A DNA stretch of 64,000 nt from Fasciolopsis buskii (Eukaryota > Platyhelminthes > Trematoda > Plagiorchiida > Fasciolidae). The stretch spans positions 179,870 to 243,869 of the forward strand of contig LUCM01002370.1 of assembly GCA_008360955.1 (NCBI GenBank), in the 5' to 3' direction. This document shows, one piece after another, positions 23,022 to 36,195 of the stretch. Both the position numbers and the translations under genes were made by a program. The notes beneath the pieces were generated by a model, which was not told the origin of the DNA, searched no databases, and worked only from the letters and a program-made list of their open reading frames with translations. Numbering within the stretch: the first letter of the stretch is position 1; each line of letters opens with the position of its first letter.

Positions 23022-25007
23022 GTAAAAGGTATGATGACACTTATCCTAAACCGAAGTTATTAGTCAGAAAGTTCCTACTTAATGACGATAGTTTGTCCTT
23101 AAATACCCGAAGACCGTCATCCAATTTTGCCACACCTTTGATTTGTTCGCTCACGTGGAGGCTTGCTCGCTATACACCGCTGGTTTGAAGTGATGCTTGT
23201 TTTCTAGACCATGGCATGAAAGTCTTAAACGACGATGTGACACTGCTAAATTACGGTGTTTGGCAATTAAAATGCTCGAAATATTGTTGTTCATGGGTAA
23301 TTGAAACTTTTTCTGGCTTTTAGCTTTGCATTTGCGCTTTCGCGGTAATTTGGTATGACAAAACACTTCAATGGGCAACAAATACTCAGCTAAACCGATG
23401 GGACATTGATACCAACTGCCGCGTCTATCGTATCATCGAACGGGGCGCTTAATCGGATTTTGCACAAAGGTTCTGCATTCACGTACTGCAAAAGGCAAAT
23501 TCCTTACTGACACCAAGTGTTCGGAGCAACATTTTCAATAGAAAGGCCAAATTTGACTGTTTGCCTGGGGTAGGCAATTCGAAATCCAGTTCACATAAGA
23601 CAAACCCAGCAGGCGATGATAAACCAAATTTGACTTCATTGATCGGTTCGATCAACCGGCTTTTTAAACTCATTAAACTGCACTTCAGTTTGTGAATGAA
23701 TTTAGCCTAAATTATGTTAAACGGATACTCCATTTTTTCAGGCTGAATACTTTTGGTGATGAGTACCCTTTGACCAATTTGGTGTCTATTAGTATCCAGA
23801 CAAGCACCTCTATTTCCAAAGAAATTGTGAAGTTCTATTTGAACCAACTCTTTCTCTCAGTGACATTTTCCCAAAATAACAGAAATTAATCTGTCTTGTC
23901 AATATTGGTCGAAGTTTACACTCCTAAATTTGTATGGTAAGTAATTTAAAAGCAATTTGACCGGTTTTTTAGCTATCCGATTCTTGATCTTCGTGCGATA
24001 GCTTTATCCAGGACTAGAAACCTATTCATCGTAGAGAAAAACACCTGGGATGTGCTTCTAATTTTTCACTGAAATTATCTTTCCAGGTCTTTTAATGAAA
24101 AAAACTTTACCTTCTTGCTTTTTCTCGTTGCAGGCTACTGACAAGATTTCACTGTAAATTGCTTCGTTCCACGTGAATTTGTTGTACCGATTGCAATAGT
24201 TTTTTTCCGCTGATTTTCGGCTCTCATTTTCCTCCATTAGATTTGATTTAGATGCACTCTCAGCGCATTTGATTTGAATCAGATTGATCTGCGCTAAACG
24301 ATTTTGATAAAAATCAACGAAAATTTCCCCCCCCTCCATTTTCCACAGGTTCAAATTCTCACTGTCTTCGTTTACGTTAGCTATTAGGTTGCCTTCCAAA
24401 TTTGGTAAAAATACGAGAGAATTTAATTTTTATCACTCACTCACAGACCACGTACATTATTTGTATAAATGCTCAATTTCGGGTCACACGCAAATATTAT
24501 ATTACATCCAACAAAACGAGTATATTGTTGGTTTGCGAACAATCGTCGAAGTGTGGTCAGTTTTCACTACCAAGCTTGTCGGCAATCGAAGAGGCATTTG
24601 GATCCCATTTCGAACTAACGGAAGGGATGAAAACAGCCAATTTGCGATTTAGCTAGTTGAAATTAGATGCAAGAAAATGTAAGAAATTTAACATAAGACT
24701 GTGATGATGGTCAAATAAAGCGGGCAACCAGCTATGGAGTTTGAATACAGTTAGTGCATAGCCGTCAGTTTGGACTAATGGATCGAAAGAAACGAAAGCA
24801 GTTGAAGTTTACTCGATTTGGGAATACTGGAAATAGCACGATATTTCTTGACTCGACACACTAATCTCTGAAACATATGGCTTGATTTGAAAATATTAGA
24901 CGAGCACCTATGTTTATTTCATTGTTCCATTGGAAAATTCGTCACAGAGTGATCGTTTTGCTGTCCATTATATACATATATTTATCGGTCGGTAAAGTTT
25001 GCGAATA
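23022..25007. other. No gene seen
   Basis: AT-rich non-coding sequence. A 113-codon minus-strand frame (24399-24058) is rich in N, K and E and looks like a chance frame in AT-rich DNA. Confidence 0.3.
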
Positions 25008-25990
25008 TCTACGTTAGCTGCAGCCTTTTCCATTTATCTACAACTTCCTATCCACCAATGCTCCCAGTTATTTCTCAAACTCCTAGTCAGTTGACGTCTC
25101 AGGGGACTACGTGCCTCATTGTATTTTGCATCTCGAAAGGGCATCTTACAGCCCAACTGGATCCGAGGATATTCATCGTTTCTAAGAGTTTCGTAGTAGA
25201 GAATCTTGCGTGAGAGTTGCTGCTTCTTTGATCTGACCCCAGAGTTCACTCGACCCCTGAGTATTTGGTTTGAGGTGGCCGTCGCATTGATGGTTCCAAT
25301 TGGAATTGTGGTCAGTGATTATCGTTTAAAATCAGCTATGCAGGACAAGTGGCTTTTGTGCTGGCGTGACCACGCAGTAGGAACAAATAAAGGCGAGTTC
25401 GGAACAAAATATGGTCTGAGACCTTAAAAGTGGACCGGTATGACCAGCAATCCTCGGCTGCTCATCACCGCCGGTGACCGAAGGCAATGCGATCGATCTG
25501 AGTCCGACGCTGTGAAGGCGAAAGGGGGCCAGGTGAGCTGGTGCCAATGGCAAAAATTGGCATTTTTAAGAAAAAGCCTGTGGTCAGAACAAACTTGGCT
25601 GAGTAGATTTTCGTTGCCGTTTCGATCAGCTGGGACAGAAAATCTGCTTCTGATGTTCCTCTCCGTCTCCGCTAAGTATCCAAGTTGGATGTTGAAATCG
25701 CTAGCAACGACCACAGCGTCTATTGAGCGCAAACTGCGGATTGACCGAGATAACTCGCAGCAGAACTCGTCTTTCGCATCAGGAGGGCTGTAGTCAGTGG
25801 GCACACACAGATATGACGAACAACAACGCTTCAAGCGATTGCTGCTGACTCACACTGAACTATCCAACCGAACTCCACATAAACTGTAGTTGAATGGGAT
25901 GCAGTCTAAAAGTGCACACTCGGCTCGCATGCTCAGAGCAATCCCAACGCCAGCCTGACCACGAGTGCTCGAAGCGACTGTTCACGCGGC
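25008..25990 (-). mobile_element. RTE-like non-LTR retrotransposon, endonuclease part, decayed
   Basis: Reading the minus strand, GQAGVGIALSMRAE and LCGVRLDSSV (about 25980-25860) lead into SYLCVPTDYSPPDAKDEF. The metal-binding strand AVVVASDFNIQLGYL and SDHRLFLKNANFCH follow (frame 25834-25424). Then come RSPLRRQLTRSLRNNWEHWW and MEKAAA (frame 25249-25034 and just beyond). This is the order of an exonuclease-endonuclease-phosphatase domain of an RTE-like element and the linker before the reverse transcriptase. Vertebrate relatives of this endonuclease are often labelled craniofacial development protein 2. Frameshifts and stops interrupt it. The D-x-N pair is kept as DFN, but other catalytic positions cannot be verified. 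No reverse transcriptase follows, so the copy is truncated. Confidence 0.85.
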
Positions 25991-26082
25991 CAAAAGAGCT
26001 GAATGCAGATTGAGATGTGAAATTTTTCCTTGGAAAAATTCTTCAGCTCGCAGACCCTTCAGATCTGCACTCCCTTTCACAG

Positions 26083-26237
26083 CTAACGTTTTACCCTACA
26101 TCCGTCTTATGTTTAAAGACAGTTCACTTAACGGAATAATGATAGCGTATCCTATAGATACTATGCAAAATGTGCCCATTGAAAAGTTTGCTTCCCTGGT
26201 CCTGACCTTCATCCGATTTCTTTCTAACATTGGGTAA
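26083..26237 (+). CDS. Candidate terminal exon, unknown
   Basis: The acceptor CTCCCTTTCACAG (an alternative lies at CTTCAG, 26041-26046) starts a frame reading NVLPYIRLMFKDSSLNG, then IMIAYPIDTMQNVPIEKF and ASLVLTFIRFLSNIG before TAA. It begins only about 90 bases from the 5' end of the minus-strand endonuclease remnant. The hydrophobic-rich composition would suit a membrane or helical repeat protein, but I cannot assign it. Confidence 0.3.
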
Positions 26238-27843
26238 CTTGATTATTGCAATCGGAAACGCCAAGAGAGTGAAGGTATGTGATTATTGTGATACGCTAGA
26301 AAGAGAAGGCGCGTAACAAGGTGGCGATGCCAAGATATTTTGCAATAATCCCTCTCCCGCAACGATTTCCGCTGCATTGATTAACGGAAGAGGAGAATAG
26401 TAAACAAATCACAGAATTCTCGACAAACGCACAGGCTACTTTGACTGTCAATTGGCAACGAGGATCAATGTTCTACCGTCCACCGATGGTCAGCTCTAAC
26501 GGCTGCAAGAACAGAGAGTGGTTTGCACTGACTTGGTCTACAAAGCTCATGTGTGATTTACGATGATCCGCGATGTCCGTAAAGCGGGCTTTTCCTACAA
26601 TGGACGATAGCTGTGCAAATCTGTTTCATTAGCAGAAAGACTACATTTCCACAGAATACAGTGGGTCAAAGCTAGCTAAACATTTTCAGTCATTAAATCG
26701 GAAATTCAATCGCAATTCGAAATTTAGCTTTTCTATCTATTCTTCATTAGTTAATTAAGTAACTAATACGTTCCGTGGCCTACAAGCTTTTCAATATACT
26801 GGCGTTGTTTCATTTTTTTGTCTTCTTTGAATCACCGGGACCTGGCATCATCTTACTAGAGAAAATTCGACTGTTGACTACTGTCATTTATTTTCGACTT
26901 ATATCCTAACAGATACAGATTCTCCAAGTTTACTTGTACTTCATTTAATCTCATCCAATTAGACAACCGTGCATTCAGGTAGTCTCTGCTGCCGAAAAAG
27001 TTTTCGTCAAATACCGGTGTTTTTGGAACAGTCTGTGAAAATATTTTTCATAAATTTGGGGGAGAATTCTAGTGACAATATTTTCCATCACAAAGGCTAA
27101 TATGGTAGAGCTCAGTGAAGTCGGCTTTCACCCATTTTGTTCATGAACCAGTTTTCGGTTTATGATACACTAGAAAATTAACTCCTATGCTGAGGAAGAG
27201 GCATTTATACTTGCTATTTACATTGGTTCCTCTATATCCCTTCAGACTAGTTGGTAACCGGACCATTTGATTTATATACCAGTCGTAGGAACAACTTGTT
27301 GCCATCATTCTCGCGAACTGCACTCATCCATTGTAACACACTTGGTCCACTTGTACACATCTCTCTTTTGGGAGTGCCTACGAAACCTCTGCATTGCCTT
27401 ATGTACCTGGTTTTTTGTTGACAAGAAGCGGATCACTAGGGAATGTTGTGTGGATCCCGATTTAGGTTAATTTTCTCTTATTTCACACGTCATACTTGGG
27501 AGCTAACTCACTAGTGAAATTTACGCTTGACCCTCTTTTTAATCTAGCGAACTGTAGAATTTCTTTAGTCTTCACAGTTTATAATTAATTGTCATACAAT
27601 TATACAAATATTTTCAGTTCAATTCCCTTGGTTTCCAGTGAAAACGAGGTAGCACAGTAACGAAACACTGGAAATGGACACGTTTTGTTCGTAACACTGA
27701 GAGCTTGATGGGACATATTTTTTTTTTGGGTGAACTGATTGATTCATAATCGTTTTCTCTTCGCAAATTGAGTTGTACAAAACAATAGAAACTACATCTC
27801 ATACGACGTGTTTTGCGTGAGTAAGTATAAACCAGCTTTTCAG
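26238..27843. other. Probably intronic or intergenic, upstream of the three-exon gene end
   Basis: No recognisable exon. A good donor GAAG|GTATGTGAT occurs near 26274 but without a matching upstream acceptor. The 3' end provides the acceptor of the exon at 27844. Confidence 0.3.
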
Positions 27844-27988
27844 GAGAGGTGTGGCAGTATTTACCTATGAGACAGAAGATCGTACACCCAGAGGTCCGGG
27901 ACTGGGTTTTTACATCCATCCTACGCGGAGTGCTCCTCGGCTTCAACCGATTACAAATGAGGGCTTGTTATTTTTGGATTTGAGTACT
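27844..27988 (+). CDS. Predicted internal exon 1 of 3, unknown protein
   Basis: A 145-nt segment lies between the acceptor CCAGCTTTTCAG and the consensus donor ACT|GTAAGT. It is open in the frame RGVAVFTYETEDRTPRGPG, then LGFYIHPTRSAPRLQP and ITNEGLLFLDLST. It starts with one base completing a codon and ends on a codon boundary. The next exon (28496-28554) starts on a codon boundary, so the phases agree. The proline/glycine-rich, otherwise soluble sequence could be a loop between domains; I do not recognise the family. The antisense frame (27946-27614) is a shadow. Confidence 0.5.
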
Positions 27989-28495
27989 GTAAGTTTCACA
28001 GTTTGTCTTGTTTGCATCTTAAAATTGATTTTATCCTAAATTCGTTTGCCGTGGTCTTGTCTCGCGACCTACCCATGGGGTCATTATAACATAGATGTTT
28101 CTGGAACACTTGTTTTGTACACTGATATTCTTGTGAATCTAACAGCATTTGATTGTCGCAGAATGTGATGATGGTTTCCAGAAATGCTTCGGATCATTTT
28201 CTCACCCATCCCCCGTCCATTCCTCTTAAGTATGGTGTAATCTAAGCGTAACATTCGATGTCTGTCGGGGAATGCCCCGTCTATTTCTTGTTTTTATACA
28301 ACCTGTTTCGGCAAAATAATCGAACAACTCAAAAAAAGAAAACGCAGTTCACCGAACCCACATGTTAGACTGCGCTTACGCGAATTGGTTCACAAATTGA
28401 ACATGGCGCGTGTGCAGATTGAAAAGTTACTATTTCTAACGAGATCCTCATATACAGACTGGTCACGCGCTACCGGACTAGGGTGATTTTTTCAG

Positions 28496-28554
28496 TTAGG
28501 GCGAAAGACTGACCGCCTGGAGCAACTGCAGTTCAATCAATCGGAATACCGAAG
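28496..28554 (+). CDS. Predicted internal exon 2 of 3, unknown protein
   Basis: A 59-nt segment lies between the acceptor GGTGATTTTTTCAG and the donor CGAAG|GTAAAC. In the frame set by the preceding exon it reads LGRKTDRLEQL then QFNQSEYR, strongly charged and probably helical. It ends with two bases of a codon, which the exon at 28738 completes as serine. Confidence 0.45.
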
Positions 28555-28737
28555 GTAAACTCTACTGAACCATTGGTTCTATTTCACGTCGGTACTTTGG
28601 GAAGAAAATTGTCTTACATTTTCCCACTTGTATTTGGATATCTTGCTGACTGCTCAGTCATCGCGGTAAATTAATCGAAATACTGATTTGACTTGGCACA
28701 CTTGTTCAGTAGTGGGTTTTGCCAATCAGGTTTTTAG

Positions 28738-28804
28738 CATGAAATCCGGTCGAGAAATTGGTTTGCCAGGAGTTGAATCAGAAAATATCCTTGTGATAAA
28801 TTGA
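28738..28804 (+). CDS. Predicted terminal exon 3 of 3, unknown protein
   Basis: The acceptor CCAATCAGGTTTTTAG is followed by a single base completing a serine codon, then MKSGREIGLPGVESEN and ILVIN before TGA at 28802-28804. Phase agrees with the two upstream exons. The whole chain uses consensus splice sites with introns of about 510 and 180 bp. That makes this the best-supported multi-exon host gene end in the window, although no function can be given. Confidence 0.42.
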
Positions 28805-31800
28805 GCATAACTTGAAAAGTTGACGAAGTGATAAGTGAGGGAGTCACGAGTCCGACCGATGCTTATTCTGTTTAAACAGCGGAATTTTTGAACAATATGC
28901 GGAAAACGGTGTCTTCATACCCTCTACCGTCACAATTATCTCTCGAAGTATAGCAGAAATACTGAATCGGATTAAGACGTTTTAAAAATTTCATTTCAGC
29001 AGTCAACAGGAGGGGAACTAAGTCAAAAAACTGCATATCATCCACACCTGACAAACTCAGATAAGAATGCAGTAGTATAACGGCAGCGATTGAAATTTCG
29101 GTCTTGGGTGTTAGCACACTGTCTTCCGGTGTCGTCCATCATTTTTTCAAGTCATTCCATCCAATACAGCGGAAAATGAAAGATATGCTTTACACAATCG
29201 ACCTTATAGTCACATGATACGCTTGAAGATCAATTTCTCACGGAACATTGGGTGACATTTTACCGACCTTTCCTAGACAGAAGAAAAACAGATGATGGCC
29301 TTCAGTCATACGGAACCAATTTTTTCTGAATGTATACTTCACAGTCTTTGCATTAATTCCGGTTTTGGTTTTGACATGAATCTGACAGACGACATCATTC
29401 AGGAGCAATAGGCCAGTCCTTACCCACTCAGATTTTTGCATCCATTCATTGGTCAGAACATGTTTTACAAAAGAATCTCCATGCAGTAAAAGTTAAACAA
29501 AATCAGGCACATATGTCGTGCGAGTTTTGCCCAATCGAAGCACTTTATTTGCATTAAAGATTATTCAAGAAGGTTTTCACCAAGTCACAGAGGGAAGCCG
29601 TATCGATTAGAATGGCTTTTTGACCATGGTAACTGGTATTAGCATCATGCAAGCCATTAGTCGGATCTGGTGGTGTCCATTATATGGACTACTTAACGAA
29701 AGATGTTTCCGTTCGGACTGTGTGGGACTCGTTGTATAGAGACTGACTGGGATTGATAAAACAAATAGCACGCGGTTCAATTATCCGCCTGTTCAGATTA
29801 ATATAACTTACATTTGGTTTGTTAGCCAACACGCTTGGTTTATTTTCCATTTTATGTTTAGTAAAGTCAATTCCATTTTGTACGTGTATGTGAGGATGGC
29901 AGTAGCGTAAAAATAATTGGAAATTCGGCGGTACAACAATCCGGAAAAGGTGGATCTTAGAAGATCTGCCATAACTCTGGATGGATTCGTGAGGCAGAGT
30001 CAACTATTAAAAGCCAAGGGGTTATTAACGGTATAACGTTCTCATCCCTGCTAGGGGACGGTCGGTAATGCGGTTCACTCGCGCCGGAACTGGTACGCGA
30101 ATTCGGGGAGGACGACCTTAATTCGAACGTCTTAGTGATTAAGATGGTCGATTTGGGTGTCAATGGCTGATCTAATACCTACAACAAAATATTTGAAGTC
30201 TGAGCTACGTAAGGTTATGGTCTAGTTGGAGTGTCCCATAAATTTTTTGAGCAATTTATCCAAAAGGTTCAACAGCTCTTTAACAGCACAAATGATTCTC
30301 GAAGATAGAAGTCGCAAAGTGCTGGGCAAATTTATAGTTTGTAATTGTTTGGGTTAAGTTCTATTTGCGAAAAAACTGGACCCTAATCACGGATATTTTG
30401 CCGCAAGACTACTCATCGGCCTTGCTAATCTATATTCGGCCTCGCTTCATCGATCTGATTTGGCCTTGTATCTTCTTGGCATTCCTCGACCCGATTTGTT
30501 GACTCATCGTATAGAATTGTGGTTAAATGTGCACTGGTCGACTGACCTGGTAGGGTTGTATGATAAACGCTGAGATGGGTGTGAATGTCCAAGTAATTTT
30601 CCTAGTTGCTCTTTGCTTGACTAGTCTTGACGTTGACTGTTGCATTGAGTCGTAAATGTTAAACTTTAGGCCGAATATATGATTTATTCATGCGTATTTT
30701 CTCAGGCGGACGCTGGAAAACTCTGGGATAATGGGAAACTCAACCCAAGTGCTTCGCAAGTGTTCGGATCGAGCAGTAAAATGAACTATCATTATTATTA
30801 CATGAGGTGCTTTGAAATAAAAAGCTGGACAAGACAAACTAAACATAACTTTTAGTCCGTGATTGCTGTGTTTGACATCTAGGTCGCCAATGTTTTATCG
30901 TTATTAAAAAGATGAAAATTTTGATGACTTGAACTCCAATTTTAGCGCCCAAAACTATTTGAACTATGGCTAATAATACTGCATTAAGTCCCTTACTCAT
31001 ATAAGTTTAGCGCTTTCGCCTAATAAATAATGCTGCTAATTATCATCAAACTTGAGTTGTTTACGGGTGCCTTCATGTTACTAAAAGACGCATATTTGTT
31101 TACTACAAGCAGCTCTGTAGTCTACTGTTAAGTTTAACTGGTAACACGAATGAACCGGATCATGACTGGGTTTTGAATAGAAGGTGAACGAATTCTATTC
31201 AAATACCACTAAGTTACTAGACCATGCTAACAAGATTTCGCTCAGCTTCATTTGTGTACAACATAGTTTCCACTCTAGCTATCAATGTTTCCAGTTTTGT
31301 AAACGGTTATACATACTGTGCGAAGGAACCCTAGAGGAGACCTAAGTAAAACAAAAGCGTTTTGGTTTACAGACAACAAGCACAGACAAAGCGATTATAT
31401 TGTGAAAATATGACCAAAGATGACTTCGGCAATAGGATAATTGCATGCATTCATTCAGTAAAAATGCATGATTAGCTCTTTCTCAAAATGGCTCTTTCCT
31501 GGTCACTGTGGTCTTGTATGGTGCAGCTTCCACAGCATAGGGAATTCTGGAATCCTAAGTTCCATTACGGTTAATTTTAACTTGTTTCAACTCGCCGTAA
31601 CTGTTTATTAACGGATTTGTCCAATAGCAACAGTTTGGGATGAACACGCAAAACCGATTTGTTGTAACCCTATTCAAAATTAGACGTGTAATGCCATTGA
31701 ATTCATAGAGTTAAATTTTTTTGTAAATATTATCCCTGACATAAGGAACCCGGCTTTATGTTAGGGATCGAAAGTGAGTTTGCTGCAAAGTGAACCTATA

Positions 31801-34189
31801 CATTGTTTTGACAATGCGAATGAATAAAAAATATGAATCAAGTTACCCACAAGAAGCTACTGTTAATCATTCTCATAGTCCATGGCAGGTACACGGAAGG
31901 ACTTGTCATTTCAAGTGATTTGTACAAAAATTGCAAAGTAGCCTTGAATCATGATGCTCAGCGGCCAATGCCAAATAAAATTAGTTAGCTGTTTTCCATG
32001 AAGTTGCCGTTCCGGTCGCACGTGTAAAACTATTTCGGTTGTGTAACGTGCACACTGGTCTTGTTTACATGCGTTGATGAAAGGTAAAATCTATTGAATT
32101 TTGTGCAAGATAGATGGAGCAGCTGAGCTGAGTGATCTAATTAGTAGTAGGTTTTTGTGAATAGGTAAGTTGCATCCACTTCGAATGTTACTTTGATCTA
32201 CCTTGTTGTTTTGCCTTTCATGCTGTATGAAATGTGGGTAAATTAGCCGGAGATTTTACTCACCATTATCACTGGGCTGGTTGACATTATTCATTCCAGA
32301 AGGCGATATCACTGCGACCGATGAACTCGGGCTTACGATCATGAGCAATCGTTTTGAAGAGGTATTGTAATCAACATTCTCATAAATGTGTGCAATTGAG
32401 CTGCCAGCTGTCAGGAATGAGGTTGAGGAGGGTGGATTTTAGGTTGCCACTTCCGGTATCTAACCCAAGAGTAAACGAAACTACCGCGACGTCGCACTAG
32501 TTGGCGCCAACAGATATCCCAATCGTAAAAACCACCTGAGAAAATCGTTTTATATTTATACTACGAAATCGTCATCCAGCCGTTCTGCCAATGTACGAGG
32601 ACCACACTAAGCAGAAATAACCAATTCGGTTTTCTTTCTTAGACGCGAGTTTATTTTATTTCTAGGGGGAAAGGATGAAAGATACGAATTTGGAAACAGA
32701 ACCGATTGATGGTCGGCAAATCGATATTGTAATATACCTTTTCGGTGTATAGCAAGGATTCCCAGTGAGGGGGTCTTGAGAAAGACTACCTATTGTAGTC
32801 GAAACGCTGACTCATTACATCTACCAATAACACTGTGTTATTAGCATTATATCATTCAAAATAAAGAGCAATGCGTGGCACATCAATTTTTCGATGCACT
32901 CCATAAATCATTCGGTCTTGATTGTTACAAACTTGTTTTTGATTTTGTTGCACATCTAAGAACCTCCGAAACTGCCGACCTGTTTTAGTTGGCTAGGATA
33001 TTTTTCAATCGCATTCAACTAACTGACTGTTAGATAAGCATTAGAGATACCCACTTGGATGTTTCGAGACATTGGGTCTACAGTCGTTCGATGACACTTC
33101 AGAGCAGACTGGCTAGTCGTTTGAGATCGTCTGTATCAAGTGGTTACATAAAATGTTCCGCTTATTTTTTGGTGTCTTGATATTTTCTTAAGTAAACTTA
33201 ATCGTTGCCAGTACGAAGTGATTAAGATACGTGCTCTGTTTTCATTTCTGGATCTATAAAATCTTGTTCCGAATGTCAGATGAAATTGCGTATCCGGTGT
33301 TGTGAAGTGTAAATTCGGCCGTTAACACCACTCTTCCGGTTCCCGAATCGACCCTACCATTACAGAGGGGAGGGAAGTGGATAAGTATCTGTTATAGAGT
33401 ATCCTGAGAAAACCAAAAGTATGAAAGTACTTTCTTAAATGTGGGGCACAATCTTTCAGCAACAATTGATAACAGGAATTTCACAGTTGCTTCGACTAAT
33501 GGAGAACATTCTTCGTGAGAAGTAGACTACCGTCTAATCACTTTGCCTTATTATCCACTACCCGCCGGTCCCGGTCTCCCTTGTTTGAGGATTTCGACTC
33601 CTCGCTGATCAGGAAACCATGAAAGAATATTACTCTGCACTATGTATTGGATAGAATGTTTGCTTAACAGTGGGTTGGAATACATTAAGTTCAAATTTAG
33701 ATTTTGTTGAAGTCTGGTCGAAAATCAGTAGATTTTACTTGGCGTTTCTAAAGAAAGATGATGTTGATGCGCGGATTCGAATCCTGCGAAATTCGGAGAC
33801 CTTTCAAAATTGGGCCAGTTTCCAAAGTGGGCCTTATTGCAACATTCGCCTCCCCCCTTTTTAACTCTACATTGCAGAAAAATGTACTTTTCGTTCCTAT
33901 AATTATTTTGGGAACGAAATCGCGGAGGCAATCGAAATAGCCAAGCTCTGTAAGTCGCGTTTAAAACATTCGTTGTGACTAAGCTACCTGCAGAAAAGTT
34001 ATTAACAACTGACATCGATCACTGTGCGCCAGGCGCTCCAGGCCGTAGAACTAGGTAACAGATTAGATGCAACATCACCATGTAATGGAGTTCAACAAAC
34101 CATTGTAATTCCGTCCGTTAATGCAGTAGTTAAGTTGTTCTATTCAGAATCCTTCCTCCTGGAATCGCATTTCAGCTTGTGCACGGTCG
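28805..34189. other. Long stretch without a recognised gene
   Basis: Non-coding by inspection on both strands. A few minus-strand frames (29117-28872, 29441-29238, 30003-29689) are open for 60-100 codons. The last contains a good donor (AAT|GTAAGTTA, near 29810) but no clear acceptor. A plus-strand frame at 33670-33864 has no domain. Confidence 0.3.
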
Positions 34190-34266
34190 ATGTGTGTTGC
34201 TGATAATTCCTAACAAAGCTGAAAAACACTGCACAATAGTTCAGTGTTTTCTGAATGGTGATTTGG
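34190..34266 (+). repeat. Hammerhead-like repeat, copy 2 (inactive)
   Basis: Carries GCTGATAATTCCTAACAAAG and then CTGAAAAACACTGCAC, TTCAGTGTTTTCTGAATGG, colinear with the other copies. The core reads CTGATAA, so the catalytic G8 of the hammerhead core is changed to A. Confidence 0.55.
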
Positions 34267-34839
34267 GCGTTTATATCTGGAGGACAAACTCATTGCTAGA
34301 TCGATGATAATTCAAAGGCCCGTAGAAGCATTCTTAACTGAGATGAAAGGGGTTATCCACTTATTAGTGTAAGACATTTTCCTCAGTCTTTCCACAAAAA
34401 TAAGCTCAGTGTATCCAAAGATAGCATGATTTCAACAGCGATTTAAAAAACGAACATTATTTCTTTAGAAACAACATTTAGATTTTTTTATCAGATACAG
34501 CAGTTTGTCTTGTACTGATTCACATTCCCAGTTCGCTATCTAATCTCAACCGAGCAGCATGAGAAATATTTATTCGAAATTTGCATTTTCTGGGTGGTCC
34601 ATAAAAACGAATCGTTCTATGAAAGGCCTCATCAGTTTCTTAAAACATTTTCGCACGATTATGACAAATGCCCACAGAAATGAGAAAATCCCAACGCTTC
34701 ATATTCCATTAAGACAAAGAATACTCTATATCCATGCTATAGGCATTAGTAAGCATGGTGTGAAAAATTCCGAATTACTTCTCAACCGCTCGAAATTTGC
34801 GAGGAAATGAAGTAAAACCGAATGTTTGTATCCTCTACT
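34267..34839. other. One ATG-initiated 83-codon frame (34559-34810), no support
   Basis: The plus-strand frame starts at a true ATG and is basic (MRNIYSKFAFSGWSIKTN...). It has no recognisable domain, no splice context and no promoter evidence. The rest is featureless. Confidence 0.2.
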
Positions 34840-35276
34840 TCCTTTATTAGATAACGATGCATATCAATTTTGAGGAGTGGACCGCGATCAGCAAAGTGCT
34901 ACCAGGTGACAAATTCGGCCGGCAATTGAAAGGTTTTAACTCGGGACCACAAAGTCCAGGCGTCACAACCATATACGGTTGACCAACGGAATGGTGCATT
35001 CCGCTTGCTTTGAAAAATATGGGACGACACACGTAACATTTTGGTGATCTCTTTCGAAGGAGTAATACCTTTTGAGAGATTATGCAGTTTGCACCGTATT
35101 TTATTATATATTCTGTGACGTCCGTCGTTGTCTACCATGCGGTTAGCAAGAAGACAAAAGTTCCCGGAAAGCCAAAACAAACAGACACTTTGTGACTGAG
35201 CTGTTTTGTTTGAATTTGTGGGCATACGACAGTATTCGTCTGAACTGCCAACCTCACTGTCCCAAGTCGCATTCAA
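34840..35276 (-). mobile_element. Possible RTE-like reverse transcriptase C-terminal remnant
   Basis: The minus-strand frame contains YNKIRCKLHNLSKGI, then RWSTVYGCDAWTLWSR and VKTFQLPAEF. The segment YGCDAWTLWSR fits the conserved L-L-Y-G-C-E-T/A-W-T-L block of RTE-like elements. It differs from the pieces at 4.5, 48 and 56 kb, which have YG.ET.PL, so it would be a different subfamily. Only this block is persuasive, and stops follow it. Confidence 0.42.
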
Positions 35277-36195
35277 TGTCTTTCCATCAGGTGTATGATT
35301 TTGCCAATACTGCCGTGCGGTTCACTGAATTGAATTCGGAGAAAAATGACTGACAGTTTTTTGCACGTATTTTGTTAACCATGTACATGCATCACTAACC
35401 AGTATTAATTAAAATAGATTACCTCATATTTGCAAGCCGATTATTTGTTGGATTCACCGGCATGGAATGGACAGCTCACATAGTATCACACGTTTGCTCG
35501 TTATTTTGCTTACGGTGTGCAGATTTCAAGCTTGTTTTCCAAAATTCAGGGCCAACGGTGATCTATCGAGGGATGATGCACGTCTCACTGAATCCGTTCG
35601 AAAGTACTGGGTTCTAACGGATCATTCGGTTACTGCAGGCACATCCTCGTGATCGGATTCACGCCGAGCTTATTTGTGAACAATCAAATTTGGCTGATTG
35701 CTGACTCGCAATCAGGTGGCAAATAGCCGGGACATGAAACTCAGTTGCAATTTCAAACCTTGTTTATTTTATCCGGCAGTTCAAGTTTAATTTCTTGAAT
35801 TTGGCCTCATTCTTCCCCGGAAATCAAATCTAACGTTATATTTGTTTACTTGAATTGGTTATCCGTGTTCTGTTTTTGTTTCTTGTTAATGGACACTGTT
35901 GTCGTTCGTTTGCATTTGTCCCGCCGAGTGCCAAACCGCTGAGGGAGGTTGCAGTTGGAGAGCTGAGTCGACCGTGTGTCGACGCCGCACGTTTAAGTTT
36001 GTCTTTCGACTGACGTGTTCCATCGTTCTGGTAAACATGGTATCACGCTGATACCAGAAGGAAAGCGGCCCGTGAAATTTATGCAGCGATTTGCAAATTA
36101 GGTGTTCAGCCATGGCTACCTACTCAGCTATGGCCATTAGAAAGAAGAGGAAAATAGGTTTGTGCAGAAAAGCCGTTCTGGCGCACTAGTATCGA

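Noticed and set aside
24058..24399. 113-codon minus-strand frame
   Set aside because: Rich in N, K, E and I as expected from AT-rich DNA; no domain and no splice context.
33725..34015. 96-codon minus-strand frame with several cysteines
   Set aside because: Overlaps two open plus-strand frames and shows no recognised domain or acceptor.
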